DNA of 9,239 nucleotides from JAVVFH01 sp032250585 (GCA_032250585.1 JAVVFH010000140.1:1-9239), one strand, 5' to 3'. Shown: positions 1-6,394, counted from the stretch's first letter. Program-made: numbers and translations. The notes: generated by a model not told the origin, from the sequence alone.

Positions 1-1626
1 CATGATGGTCGTGAGGCCGGGCAGCCGGTAGCGCGGGGCAAAGGGCAGGTAGCGGCCTTTCAGAATCGCCCAGGGCGAGGGCATGTGCTCGAAGTCCATC
101 TGGTACTGCTTTTGCGAAGACAGGTCCACCGCGAAGATTTCGCCGACGGGTTTTTGCTGCATGATGTCGATCGGCAGGTTGTTGATAACGGCCCCGTCGA
201 TGGCCAGCCGGCGGTTCACCAGCGCCGGCGGCAGGATGCCGGGAATGGCAGCGGTGGCGCAAATCGCATCCACGAGAGAGCCGCGCTCGTGCAGATTCAT
301 GCTGCCGTCGTCCAGGTTGCAGGACACGCAGAAAAACGGCATCGGCAAGTCCTCGATCCGGTAATCCAGATGTTTGCGCAGCAGGTGCCGCATGCGCCTG
401 CCGCGGATCAGCGAAATCAGCGGCAGGGTGAAATCGCTGAACGGCTTGCCCTTGACGAACGACTCGCGGGCCAAATCGATGCCCTCGTCGAGAGACACCG
501 GACTGGCAATGACCGCGGCCATGATGGCCCCCAGGCTGGTGCCACCGATCCAGTCGACGTTCAGGCCGGCTTCGCTCATCGCGCGATACACGCCGAGATG
601 CGCAAAGCCGCGCGCCGCGCCGCCGGCCAGCACCAGGCCCCGCGCCTCGCCGGCAACGATTCGCGTCACGCGTCCTGCGTCGTCGGGGCAGTCCTGGCGG
701 ACATGGACGTGAAAATCCGGCCGGCGAGCGGTGAGCCACTGTCCGGTGCCCTGGATGGGGGTCGCCGCAGGCGGCTGCAGCAGCACCAGCAAACGCCGAG
801 CGATAATGCCTTCCGACGCCTGTGCCAGGCGCTCCTCCCAGGGGCGAGGCACCGGGTCCTGCAGGGCGTCGCCGACCAGCAGTACCATGTCCGACTGGCG
901 CAGGACGAAGCGTGTCCAGGGCGTGTCTTCGGGCGCGCACAGGAACACCAGGAAACGGTTTTTCTCTTCCTGGTCGTGCAGCCAGGCCTTGAGTGCGTCG
1001 GGCACCGCGTCCTGTGGTGCCAGCGATTTCAGCGGCGCACCCAGTTCACCCAGCCGTTCGGGTGTCAGCACCAGCGTGGCGCCCTTGATTCCGAGTTGGT
1101 CCGTCAATTGGCGGCAAAATTCGGCATGCCGCTGCGAGGCGCCTAGCGGCAGCAGGCTGATGGTGCGCAAATTCCGGGTGGAGGACTTTTTTCGCCCGTG
1201 ACTGCTCTGCAGCAGGTTGGCGACATTGGTGGCCAGGCGCATCACCAGCGCCGGGTGGCTCTCGGCCAGGCGCCTGAATTGCTCCTGGTCGATACGCAAA
1301 AGCAGGCTGTCGCGGATCGCCTGTATGCCAACCGCCCGTGGCGCGCCCGTCAGCAGGCTGATTTCGCCGACGCTGTCACCCGGCACAATCTCGTTCAGGA
1401 ACCGTGACGGCTGCTTGCCTGCGGGGTCTTCGGACCGCGCCTGCAGGCGGCCCCGGACCAGCAGGTACAGCGCGTCGCCCGGATCGCCCTGGTGCATCAG
1501 CCACTCGCCGCCGGCGATCTCGATCAGTTCCAGTTCGTCGAGCAGGGGGTCGTCCGAAGCGATGTCGACCCGGAAATAATGTTCGAGCAAACGCTCGATG
1601 GTTTGATCGGTGCTTGCTGCCGTCAT
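1..1626 (-). CDS. Patatin-like phospholipase with N-terminal cyclic-nucleotide-binding domain (NTE type), partial at C-terminus
   Basis: Reading the minus strand from the ATG at 1626 gives 542 open codons running off the left edge, so the C-terminus is missing. Residues about 20-140 form a cNMP-binding (CAP-type) domain; the phosphate-binding cassette is visible as GEISLL (87-92) followed by PR (96-97) in a GAPRAVGIQA context. Residues about 150-310 are a less conserved middle region. The patatin domain starts near 329: oxyanion glycine loop GGAARG (335-340), nucleophile motif GTSLG (362-366, Ser364), and DGA (478-480, Asp478) completing the Ser-Asp dyad. By family this is a serine esterase acting on phospholipids or lysophospholipids, related to neuropathy target esterase and bacterial RssA-like proteins. 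No signal peptide is seen. It starts 8 nt after the ATPase-GAF gene, so it is probably co-transcribed. GGAG lies only 1 nt before the ATG, unusually close, so the start may depend on coupling. Substrate unknown. Confidence 0.93.
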   Translation of the reverse strand, partial: MTAASTDQTIERLLEHYFRVDIASDDPLLDELELIEIAGGEWLMHQGDPGDALYLLVRGRLQARSEDPAGKQPSRFLNEIVPGDSVGEISLLTGAPRAVGIQAIRDSLLLRIDQEQFRRLAESHPALVMRLATNVANLLQSSHGRKKSSTRNLRTISLLPLGASQRHAEFCRQLTDQLGIKGATLVLTPERLGELGAPLKSLAPQDAVPDALKAWLHDQEEKNRFLVFLCAPEDTPWTRFVLRQSDMVLLVGDALQDPVPRPWEERLAQASEGIIARRLLVLLQPPAATPIQGTGQWLTARRPDFHVHVRQDCPDDAGRVTRIVAGEARGLVLAGGAARGFAHLGVYRAMSEAGLNVDWIGGTSLGAIMAAVIASPVSLDEGIDLARESFVKGKPFSDFTLPLISLIRGRRMRHLLRKHLDYRIEDLPMPFFCVSCNLDDGSMNLHERGSLVDAICATAAIPGILPPALVNRRLAIDGAVINNLPIDIMQQKPVGEIFAVDLSSQKQYQMDFEHMPSPWAILKGRYLPFAPRYRLPGLTTIM

Positions 1627-1634
1627 GCTCCGTA

Positions 1635-2954
1635 TCAGTCCTGATGTCGTGCCAGGCCGAGCTGGGTTTCGAAGATCACCCCGATTGAGTCGACGAAGCT
1701 CGCGAAATGCCGTTCGTCCTCGGCGTCGAACGGGTTGCCGTCCTTGCGGTTGAGCAACTGGGCCACCGCGAAAACCCGGTTGTCGCGATCCTTGATCGGC
1801 AGACTGATGATGGACCGGGTTCGGAACCCGGTCTGGCGATCCACGTCGCGGTTGAAGCGTGGATCGGCGTAGGCGTCGTCGATCCGGACCGCCTCACCCG
1901 TTGCCGCCACGGCACCGGCGATGCCGGTGCCGACCGGAAAGCGGATCTCACCCATTTCCTCGAGATTTTCCGCGACCGCGAGCACCAGGAAGCTGCCTTC
2001 CACCAGGAACAGCGAAGCCCGCTCGGCATTGAGCAAATTTCCGAGCTTGCGCGTGAATGCGAACAGGCCGCGCTCGAGCATGCTGCGGAATGCGACGTTG
2101 CTGGCCAGCGCCGTCGCCTCGAGGAATCGCTCAGACTCGTCGGTGATTTCCATCAGCAATTCGCGGAAGCCCTTCTCGTCGAGGCTGTCGACCAGTTGGT
2201 CGATGGGTTGCTTGTGGCGGTTCTCGGCCAGCATGCGCATCATCATACTGTTGTTGGCGATCACCGCTTCGGTGAAGGTCGAGAGGTGGCCGTCCTCGAG
2301 GTGCACGATGCGATCGGCGATGTCCAGGATACGGTTGTCGTGCGTCACCAGCAGAATGGTCGCGCCATGCTGTTTCGCCAGCGTTTTCATGCGCTCGACG
2401 ACTTCGCGCCCGGCTTCCCTGTCCAGCGAAGCGGTGGGCTCATCGGCCAGCAGCATGGGCGGTTCCGCCACCAGGGCGCGGGCGATGGCCACACGCTGGC
2501 GCTGGCCGCCCGAAAGTTGCTCGGCTTTGTAATGAATGCGGTCTCCCAGACCCACGGCCTCCAGCATTTCCCTCGCCCGCTTGCGGATTTCGGCGCGCGG
2601 GTAACGGGCGCTGGCACGCAGGCCCAGTTCCACGTTCTGCACGGCGGACAGCGCGGCCAGCAGGTTGTGCTGCTGAAAAATGAATCCGATCTGTTTGCGT
2701 ACTTTCTCCAGCGTGGCGGATTTCGCCTTGAGCAGTTCCTCGCCGAGGATGCGCACGCTGCCTTCCTGGGCGGAGCGCAGCGCGCCGACCAGGGTCAGCA
2801 GGGTGGTCTTGCCGGAACCCGAAGGCCCGGTCACGATCACGATTTCACCGGCCTGGATGGTGACCGATACCTCGAACAATATTTGCTTTCGCAGTTCGCC
2901 TTTGCCGTAGCTGTGGCTGAGGTCTTCGACGATAATGGGCGTTTTGGACCGCAT
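1635..2954 (-). CDS. DevA-type ABC exporter ATPase fused to a C-terminal GAF domain
   Basis: This 439-residue protein energises the adjacent permease. Residues 1-230 are a complete ABC ATPase: Walker A GPSGSGKT (43-50), Q-loop Gln94, signature LSGGQ (147-151), Walker B LLADEP (168-173) and H-loop His205. It resembles the LolD/MacB/DevA branch. Typical DevA ATPases are about 230-250 residues, so about 190 residues are extra. They comprise a linker, helical by sequence (about 231-285), and a GAF domain (about 285-435) that ends with N402-R403, F409 and D413-E414, close to the NKxnFx3DE signature of cyclic-nucleotide-binding GAF domains. The start at 2954 is chosen because it follows a strong Shine-Dalgarno site, overlaps the permease stop as TGATG, and excludes an N-terminal stretch that only shadows the permease. 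The GAF domain could bind a nucleotide or another small ligand and gate transport; that is inferred. Confidence 0.93.
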   Translation of the reverse strand: MRSKTPIIVEDLSHSYGKGELRKQILFEVSVTIQAGEIVIVTGPSGSGKTTLLTLVGALRSAQEGSVRILGEELLKAKSATLEKVRKQIGFIFQQHNLLAALSAVQNVELGLRASARYPRAEIRKRAREMLEAVGLGDRIHYKAEQLSGGQRQRVAIARALVAEPPMLLADEPTASLDREAGREVVERMKTLAKQHGATILLVTHDNRILDIADRIVHLEDGHLSTFTEAVIANNSMMMRMLAENRHKQPIDQLVDSLDEKGFRELLMEITDESERFLEATALASNVAFRSMLERGLFAFTRKLGNLLNAERASLFLVEGSFLVLAVAENLEEMGEIRFPVGTGIAGAVAATGEAVRIDDAYADPRFNRDVDRQTGFRTRSIISLPIKDRDNRVFAVAQLLNRKDGNPFDAEDERHFASFVDSIGVIFETQLGLARHQD

Positions 2955-4102
2955 CAAAACACCTCCGCCGGATCGAGCCGCCGCACCTTGCGCACGGCCA
3001 GCAATCCCGAGACCGCACACATGCCGAGGGTCAGCAGGAACACCGTCAAGGCCCGCTCCTGGGTGATGTACAGCGGCAGATTCGTGGCCGCGGCGGCCTT
3101 GCCGTACAGCCACCAGGCGATCGCGATGCCCGGCAGGTAGCCCAGCACCGCGAGGATTCCGGCCTGCTGCAGCACGATGCCGGTCACGAAGCGGTTGCGG
3201 TAGCCGATGGCCCGCAAGGTGGCGTATTCATTCAAATGCTCGGACACGTCGGCGAACAGGATCTGGTAGACGATGATTGCGCCGACGACAAAACCCATGA
3301 TGGCGCCGAAGGCGAATATGTAGCCGATCGGCGTGGCTGAATTCCAATAGCTTTTTTCGCGCTGCACGAACTGTGTCCGGGTCATCACCAGCACGTCGTC
3401 GGGCAGGTATTCGGCCAGCGCGTCGCGGACGCTGTCGGCATCCTTGCCGGGCGCCAGGCGGATCAGGCCGAGCTGGATTTCGCTGCGCGGGCGCTGCGGA
3501 AAAAGCCGCAGCCAGTTGTCGTCGCTGGTAATCACGGTGCCGTCGATGCCGAAAGACGTACCCATTTCGAACAAGCCGGCCACGTGGATTTCGCGGTCGT
3601 TGATTTCCGTGACGACCGGTTCGCCGGACTCGAAAGCCTCGGCGACCGGGCCGAATTCAGGCCGCGAAGCGCGATCGAACAGCACCACGTCCCGCCGCCG
3701 CAGCCGCGACCTGACCTCGTCGAAGCTCTCGATATCGAGCAGCGGCTTGTCCGGCTGCGCGCCGATAACGTTGATGCCGCGCCGGGCATCGTTCCAGGGG
3801 TTTTTCCAGACCGCGGGAAAGATATAGACCGGGGTCACGCCCTCCACGGCGTCGAAGGCCAGCGCCTGGTAAAGGCGCCGGATCGAAAAGGTCTGGGGGC
3901 GCACGATAAACACGCTATCCGGGCTGAACAGCGCGATGTCGTAATCGAAGCGTTCGTGGAAGCGCACCGCGCTCTCGAACAGCGCCGAACGGAAGCCCAG
4001 CTGCATCATGATCAACAGCACGGCGAAAGCGATGCCGGACAGCGCCACCAGCAGCCTCAGTGGCTTGTGCTTCAGTTGCAGCCAGCCCAGCGGCAGGGTC
4101 AT
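2954..4102 (-). CDS. DevC-type ABC exporter permease (FtsX-like)
   Basis: This 382-residue inner-membrane protein has the MacB/FtsX/DevC topology: one membrane segment near the N-terminus (about 17-35), a large extracytoplasmic domain (about 40-255), then three segments (about 260-282, 308-334, 351-370). The motif EYATLRAIGY (292-301), between the second and third segments, is the usual cytoplasmic coupling region contacting the ATPase. The protein ends in RRLDPAEVF, like other family members. Its length matches DevC proteins. It begins 24 nt after the adaptor gene and ends in a 1-nt overlap with its ATPase, a strong sign of a joint complex. Permeases of this type do not form a classical channel; they are thought to transmit ATPase movement to a periplasmic adaptor. 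Cargo cannot be read from the sequence; lipid-like cargo is suggested by DevBCA and by the phospholipase in the operon. Confidence 0.92.
   Translation of the reverse strand: MTLPLGWLQLKHKPLRLLVALSGIAFAVLLIMMQLGFRSALFESAVRFHERFDYDIALFSPDSVFIVRPQTFSIRRLYQALAFDAVEGVTPVYIFPAVWKNPWNDARRGINVIGAQPDKPLLDIESFDEVRSRLRRRDVVLFDRASRPEFGPVAEAFESGEPVVTEINDREIHVAGLFEMGTSFGIDGTVITSDDNWLRLFPQRPRSEIQLGLIRLAPGKDADSVRDALAEYLPDDVLVMTRTQFVQREKSYWNSATPIGYIFAFGAIMGFVVGAIIVYQILFADVSEHLNEYATLRAIGYRNRFVTGIVLQQAGILAVLGYLPGIAIAWWLYGKAAAATNLPLYITQERALTVFLLTLGMCAVSGLLAVRKVRRLDPAEVF
2962..2966 (-). promoter_or_regulatory. Shine-Dalgarno site of the ATPase-GAF gene
   Basis: GGAGG on the minus strand, 7 nt before the ATG at 2954 and inside the end of the permease gene. 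It settles the start of the ATPase, for which a much longer open frame exists upstream. Confidence 0.8.
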
Positions 4103-4126
4103 TGGGCTTTCGCTGCGGGCATCAGG

Positions 4127-5107
4127 TCAGGGCTGGATAACGACATCGACCTGCAGGTTGGTCAAACCCGCCGCGGCGCCCGGTTCATCCAGCAGGATGT
4201 CGACCTCGACGATGCGGGCGTCTTTGCGGGCCGCCGGATCCGTCCCGATTTCGTCCTGCTTTTCAACTTTCGGGCGGATGCTGCTGACCACGCCCTCCAG
4301 ATCCCGATCCAGCGCGGCGCTGCTGACGGTGGCCCGCTGGCCAGTACGGACCCGCCGGATGTCGGTTTCATAGACTTCGGCGATCGCGTACATGCGGCTG
4401 ACTTTGCCCAGCTCCAGAATGCCGTCGGCCTCGACCAGTTCCCCTGGGCGCTTGACGACATCCAGTACGCGCCCGTCGATCGGCGCCCGGACCCGCGCGC
4501 GCTCGGCTTCCACGCGGGCCTGGGCCAGGTGGGCGCGCGCGACTTCGACGCCGGTTTCGGTCAGACTGATCGCGGTCTGCGCGTTGGCGCAGGCGGCTGC
4601 CTGCGCTTCGGCCTCGCCGCGCGCCCGTTCGGCCTCCTCTTCGCCGGCCACGCCCTGTGCCTGCAGCCGGGTCCGGCGCTCCGCTTCCTGCCTGGCGACC
4701 TTGGCCCGCACGCAGGCTTCCTCGGCCTTGCTGCGCGCCGCGTCTACTTCGCGCTGCGCGTATTGCAGGCTGACTTCGGAGTGGCGGACCATTGCATCGA
4801 ACACGGCTGCGGTGTCCAGCACGGCCAGTAACTGGCCGCGCTCCACATCGTCGCCTTCCTCGACATGCAGTTCCACCAAAAGCGCGCCCGACACGGCTTG
4901 CGGGGTGGAGGCTGCGGCGACGCGGATGATTCCGTGTTCGGGCTCGAGACGCCCGAGAGCGGAAACCGCCTGCGGCGCCGGTTGCTGAGCCGGGGCCGGG
5001 GCGGATGAAATAAACAGGGAGAAACCCATGGCCGCCACGACCGGAATGCGCAAGCACTCAAGCGCAAAAATGCCTGGATGCTGTCGTGACGCGGTTTGTT
5101 TTGACAC
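4127..5107 (-). CDS. HlyD/DevB-type periplasmic adaptor (membrane fusion) protein
   Basis: First gene of the operon, encoding the adaptor that would link the permease to an outer-membrane channel. From the GTG at 5107 it is 326 residues. A hydrophobic stretch at about 20-40 ends in APAPA-QQ, fitting a signal peptide or an N-terminal anchor. The ALGRLEPE motif (50-57) is typical of DevB proteins. A half-lipoyl segment (about 70-100, VEEGDDVERGQLLAVLD) is followed by an Ala/Glu/Arg-rich coiled-coil hairpin (about 108-205), the second half-motif RAPIDGRVLDV (207-217), and beta-barrel and membrane-proximal regions to the end. The upstream in-frame GTG at 5167 was rejected because it lacks a ribosome site and coincides with the predicted transcription start; 5107 has GAGGG 9 nt upstream. 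No TolC-like gene is in the window, so the outer-membrane partner is encoded elsewhere or outside this view. Confidence 0.9.
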   Translation of the reverse strand: MSKQTASRQHPGIFALECLRIPVVAAMGFSLFISSAPAPAQQPAPQAVSALGRLEPEHGIIRVAAASTPQAVSGALLVELHVEEGDDVERGQLLAVLDTAAVFDAMVRHSEVSLQYAQREVDAARSKAEEACVRAKVARQEAERRTRLQAQGVAGEEEAERARGEAEAQAAACANAQTAISLTETGVEVARAHLAQARVEAERARVRAPIDGRVLDVVKRPGELVEADGILELGKVSRMYAIAEVYETDIRRVRTGQRATVSSAALDRDLEGVVSSIRPKVEKQDEIGTDPAARKDARIVEVDILLDEPGAAAGLTNLQVDVVIQP

Positions 5108-5116
5108 GTTTTGGAG

Positions 5117-5121
5117 CCCTC
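5117..5121 (-). promoter_or_regulatory. Shine-Dalgarno site deciding the adaptor GTG start
   Basis: GAGGG on the minus strand, 9 nt before the GTG at 5107. The alternative GTG at 5167 is preceded by a C-rich run with no purine-rich site. Confidence 0.5.
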
Positions 5122-5173
5122 GCTGGTCGCGCTGTTCAAGTCCGAATCGTCGGGAGCCTTCACGCACCGGGGG

Positions 5174-5179
5174 ATTTTA
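5174..5179 (-). promoter_or_regulatory. Candidate -10 box of the exporter-phospholipase operon
   Basis: TAAAAT in the context GGGCTAAAATCCCC on the minus strand, about 67 nt upstream of the adaptor GTG. No good -35 hexamer is visible at 16-18 nt spacing, so the promoter may need an activator or be weak. The mobile element ends about 56 bp upstream of this box. Confidence 0.4.
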
Positions 5180-5234
5180 GCCCGGACCGTCTTCCGGAGG
5201 ATAGCAGTCCCGGTAATCAGATTCATGTCGGGCC

Positions 5235-5244
5235 GCTCATGGCC
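5235..5244. repeat. Left 10-bp direct repeat (candidate target-site duplication)
   Basis: GCTCATGGCC, directly abutting the left terminal inverted repeat of the 171-bp element. It is identical to 5416-5425 on the other side. Confidence 0.75.
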
Positions 5245-5272
5245 CAGGGCAAATTTGTTCTACCAGAAGTAC

Positions 5273-5298
5273 CGTCATTCCCGCGCAGGCGGGAATCC
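5273..5298 (+). repeat. dRS3-like palindromic repeat, forward copy
   Basis: CGTC, then the 20-nt near-palindrome ATTCCCGCGCAGGCGGGAAT (5277-5296), then CC. This core resembles the neisserial dRS3 repeat and similar dispersed repeats of beta- and gammaproteobacteria. It can fold as a hairpin with an 8-bp stem (ATTCCCGC/GCGGGAAT) and a 4-nt loop. Confidence 0.75.
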
Positions 5299-5351
5299 AG
5301 GAGTTTCAATCCCATCCGCGGCTTGGCGAATCCAGCGGTGTTGTTGGAACG

Positions 5352-5377
5352 GGATTTCCGCCTGCGCGGAAATGACG
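5352..5377 (-). repeat. dRS3-like palindromic repeat, inverted copy
   Basis: Reverse complement of the copy at 5273-5298 with two differences in 26 nt. The core reads ATTTCCGCGCAGGCGGAAAT on the minus strand (5354-5373). The two changes sit opposite each other in the hairpin stem, so pairing is kept. Confidence 0.75.
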
Positions 5378-5415
5378 AGAGTTCAGGAAATTGGCGTGAG
5401 AACAAATTTGCCCTG

Positions 5416-5425
5416 GCTCATGGCC
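5416..5425. repeat. Right 10-bp direct repeat (candidate target-site duplication)
   Basis: GCTCATGGCC, directly following the right terminal inverted repeat and identical to 5235-5244. Confidence 0.75.
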
Positions 5426-5440
5426 GGAACAAAGGTATAA

Positions 5441-5457
5441 CGATGATGGAAAGGACG
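5441..5457 (+). repeat. Short match to the dusA 5' coding region (possible att-like remnant)
   Basis: CGATGATGGAAAGGACG matches dusA codons at 6901-6917 (CGATGATGGACTGGACG) at 15 of 17 positions, in the same orientation. Together the copies bracket both toxin-antitoxin modules. No integrase is present, so an attachment-site origin is only a possibility. Confidence 0.35.
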
Positions 5458-5486
5458 CTGGCGAGAAGTCACCCGGTCGATGCGGA

Positions 5487-5777
5487 TCACAGGTAGCGGG
5501 TAACGTCCATGCGGTAGTGCAGGACCCGCACGATCAGAACGTCGGTATCGATTGCCTGGTAAAAGACGATGTGCGAACGGTGCTCGTAGCGGCGCAGGCC
5601 GGGTCCGAGCTGCTCGGCACGTCGCCCCAGTTTCGGATTGGCCGCAAGCTGGTCGAAGCAGGACTTCAGCTCGTCGCGATAGCGTCGCGCCTGTCCAATC
5701 CCGAATCGTTCGATCGTGTATTCGGCGATGGCCTCGAGGTCCATTGCCGCCCGGACGGAGAATCGGTAGTCAGCCAC
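5487..5777 (-). CDS. parE: ParE-family toxin of type II toxin-antitoxin module
   Basis: A 96-residue protein of the RelE/ParE superfamily, the usual ParE size. Recognisable features are the N-terminal YRFSVRAAMDLEAIAEYT segment (4-21), the helical LAANPKLGRR motif (44-53), and the C-terminal strands SHIVFYQAIDTDVLIVRVLHYRMD (68-91) ending near RYL. ParE toxins classically poison DNA gyrase, though members of this superfamily vary. The start is the GTG at 5777, which overlaps the parD stop by 8 nt, so translation is probably coupled to the antitoxin. The frame stays open upstream to 5861, but that stretch only shadows parD. Nothing indicates inactivation. The module is on the same strand as the exporter operon but separated from it by the MITE. 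Confidence 0.88.
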   Translation of the reverse strand: MADYRFSVRAAMDLEAIAEYTIERFGIGQARRYRDELKSCFDQLAANPKLGRRAEQLGPGLRRYEHRSHIVFYQAIDTDVLIVRVLHYRMDVTRYL

Positions 5778-6015
5778 GCGACGCCTGGTATCGAGCCTCT
5801 GCGGCGGCCCAAATGGCATCGAGACTGCGGTTGCTCGGGCCGCTGGAGAGACCCTCGTCAATTGCAGCCTTCAGCGCGCTCGCCTTTTCTTGATCCCGTC
5901 GGATCAGATCGCGGAAATACTCGCTGTCATTGGTGTAATCACCACTGGCAACTTGCGACTTGATCCAGTCGTCCTGGGTATCGGTCAGCGTGATCGTTTT
6001 GCGCACCGTGGCCAT
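5770..6015 (-). CDS. parD: ParD-family antitoxin (ribbon-helix-helix)
   Basis: An 81-residue antitoxin with the typical ParD N-terminal DNA-binding ribbon-helix-helix: strand VRKTITL (4-10), first helix DTQDDWIKSQVASGDY (12-27), turn TNDSEY, second helix FRDLIRRDQE (34-43). The C-terminal half (44-81) would wrap around and neutralise ParE. A Shine-Dalgarno AGGAG lies 8 nt before the ATG at 6015. The gene precedes its toxin and overlaps it by 8 nt, the usual order. Autorepression through palindromes in the upstream control region is expected from the family. It diverges from the AbrB/VapC module. Confidence 0.9.
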   Translation of the reverse strand: MATVRKTITLTDTQDDWIKSQVASGDYTNDSEYFRDLIRRDQEKASALKAAIDEGLSSGPSNRSLDAIWAAAEARYQASRG

Positions 6016-6035
6016 CGTCGGGCTCCTGTCTCAAT

Positions 6036-6061
6036 ATCATACGATTGGTGTAATATAGCAC
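6036..6061. promoter_or_regulatory. Candidate parDE operator and -10 region
   Basis: Two imperfect palindromes stand close together upstream of parD: ATCATACGAT (6036-6045, 8 of 10 positions symmetric) and GTGTAATATAGCAC (6048-6061, 10 of 14). The second contains TATATT on the minus strand (6052-6057), a plausible -10 box. Its place, 20-45 nt before the parD ATG, suits ParD autorepression. No strong -35 is visible. Confidence 0.4.
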
Positions 6062-6137
6062 AGATTATTTTTCATGAAATTCGCATTGAATGAGCATTCC
6101 ACAAACTTCCGCGATGGCCTTTTCGATGATATATTCG

Positions 6138-6159
6138 TAAAACGTTTTATCGATCGATA
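6138..6159. promoter_or_regulatory. Adjoining 12-bp palindromes upstream of the AbrB-type antitoxin
   Basis: Two perfect 12-nt palindromes, TAAAACGTTTTA (6138-6149) and TATCGATCGATA (6148-6159), share two bases and lie just before the ribosome site of the antitoxin gene. AbrB/MazE-type antitoxins bind palindromic DNA to repress their own operons, so these are candidate operators. Confidence 0.45.
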
Positions 6160-6165
6160 TCCATT

Positions 6166-6173
6166 AGGGAGGA
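6166..6173 (+). promoter_or_regulatory. Shine-Dalgarno site deciding the antitoxin start
   Basis: AGGGAGGA, with GGAGG ending 9 nt before the ATG at 6182. It supports the short 68-residue form over the in-frame ATG at 6074, whose extra 36 residues do not resemble the family. Confidence 0.75.
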
Positions 6174-6181
6174 TTCGGGCC

Positions 6182-6388
6182 ATGGAAACGATCAAGGTTT
6201 CCCCGAAGTATCAGGTGGTCATTCCCCGAAAGGTCCGCCAATCGTTGAACCTGGAACCCGGCACCCGGCTGCAGGTCGTTCAGTTCGAAGACCGCATCGA
6301 ACTGATTCCGTTACGCGCCGCCAGGAGCCTGCGCGGCTCTCTCCGGGGGCTGGATACGGATGTCCCGCGAGACGCCGACCGCGTGTAG
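6182..6388 (+). CDS. AbrB/SpoVT-type antitoxin, partner of the PIN toxin
   Basis: A 68-residue protein with the swapped-hairpin AbrB DNA-binding fold: METIKVSPKYQVVIPRKVRQ (1-20) is the classic strand-turn-strand with the VIPR motif, followed by SLNLEPGTRLQVVQFEDRIELIPL (21-44). The C-terminal 24 residues (RAARSLRGSLRGLDTDVPRD and on) are the probable toxin-binding tail; the repeated SLRGSLRGLDT pattern is common in PIN-associated antitoxins. The stop is 6 nt before the toxin ATG, the standard antitoxin-toxin order. It probably represses its own promoter through the adjoining palindromes upstream. Names vary (VapB, MazE-like), so no symbol is assigned. Confidence 0.88.
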   Translation: METIKVSPKYQVVIPRKVRQSLNLEPGTRLQVVQFEDRIELIPLRAARSLRGSLRGLDTDVPRDADRV

Positions 6389-6394
6389 GCATCG

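Larger units (their letters stand above)
5245..5415. mobile_element. MITE-like non-autonomous element, ISAs1-like ends
   Basis: A 171-bp segment bounded by perfect 17-bp terminal inverted repeats: CAGGGCAAATTTGTTCT at 5245-5261 and its exact reverse complement at 5399-5415. A perfect 10-bp direct repeat touches each end, as expected for a transposition target duplication. It is far too short for a transposase and has no convincing coding region. From memory of IS family tables, CAGGG termini and 8-10-bp target duplications fit the ISAs1 family; this assignment is inferred and untested. Its interior holds an inverted pair of dRS3-like palindromes. It fills most of the gene-free stretch 5168-5486 between the exporter operon and parE; outside it that stretch holds only the operon promoter region and a short match to the dusA start at 5441-5457. 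Confidence 0.8.

Noticed and set aside
85..1146. Plus-strand open frame (353 codons)
   Set aside because: It is antisense to the patatin gene, which reads cleanly for 542 codons with all catalytic motifs on the minus strand.
1707..3140. Long plus-strand open frame (477 codons)
   Set aside because: It lies antisense to the ATPase-GAF gene, whose minus-strand frame has every ABC motif. The plus-strand translation has no recognisable domain and is rich in His, Gln and Arg, as expected of a shadow frame in G+C-rich DNA.
4099..4122. Seven-codon frame (ATG to TGA) overlapping the permease start as ATGA
   Set aside because: It looks like a translational-coupling leader but has no ribosome site and could easily occur by chance in a 24-nt spacer.
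3584..4831. Long plus-strand open frame (415 codons)
   Set aside because: It spans the permease and adaptor genes on the opposite strand, crossing their boundary, and shows no family features.
5235..5425. CRISPR array or REP cluster
   Set aside because: There are only two palindromic copies, inverted and 53 nt apart, within one element with clear transposon-like ends; no regular spacer pattern exists.
5223..5496. Small open frames over the MITE on both strands
   Set aside because: They arise from the inverted repeats and have no ribosome sites or family resemblance.
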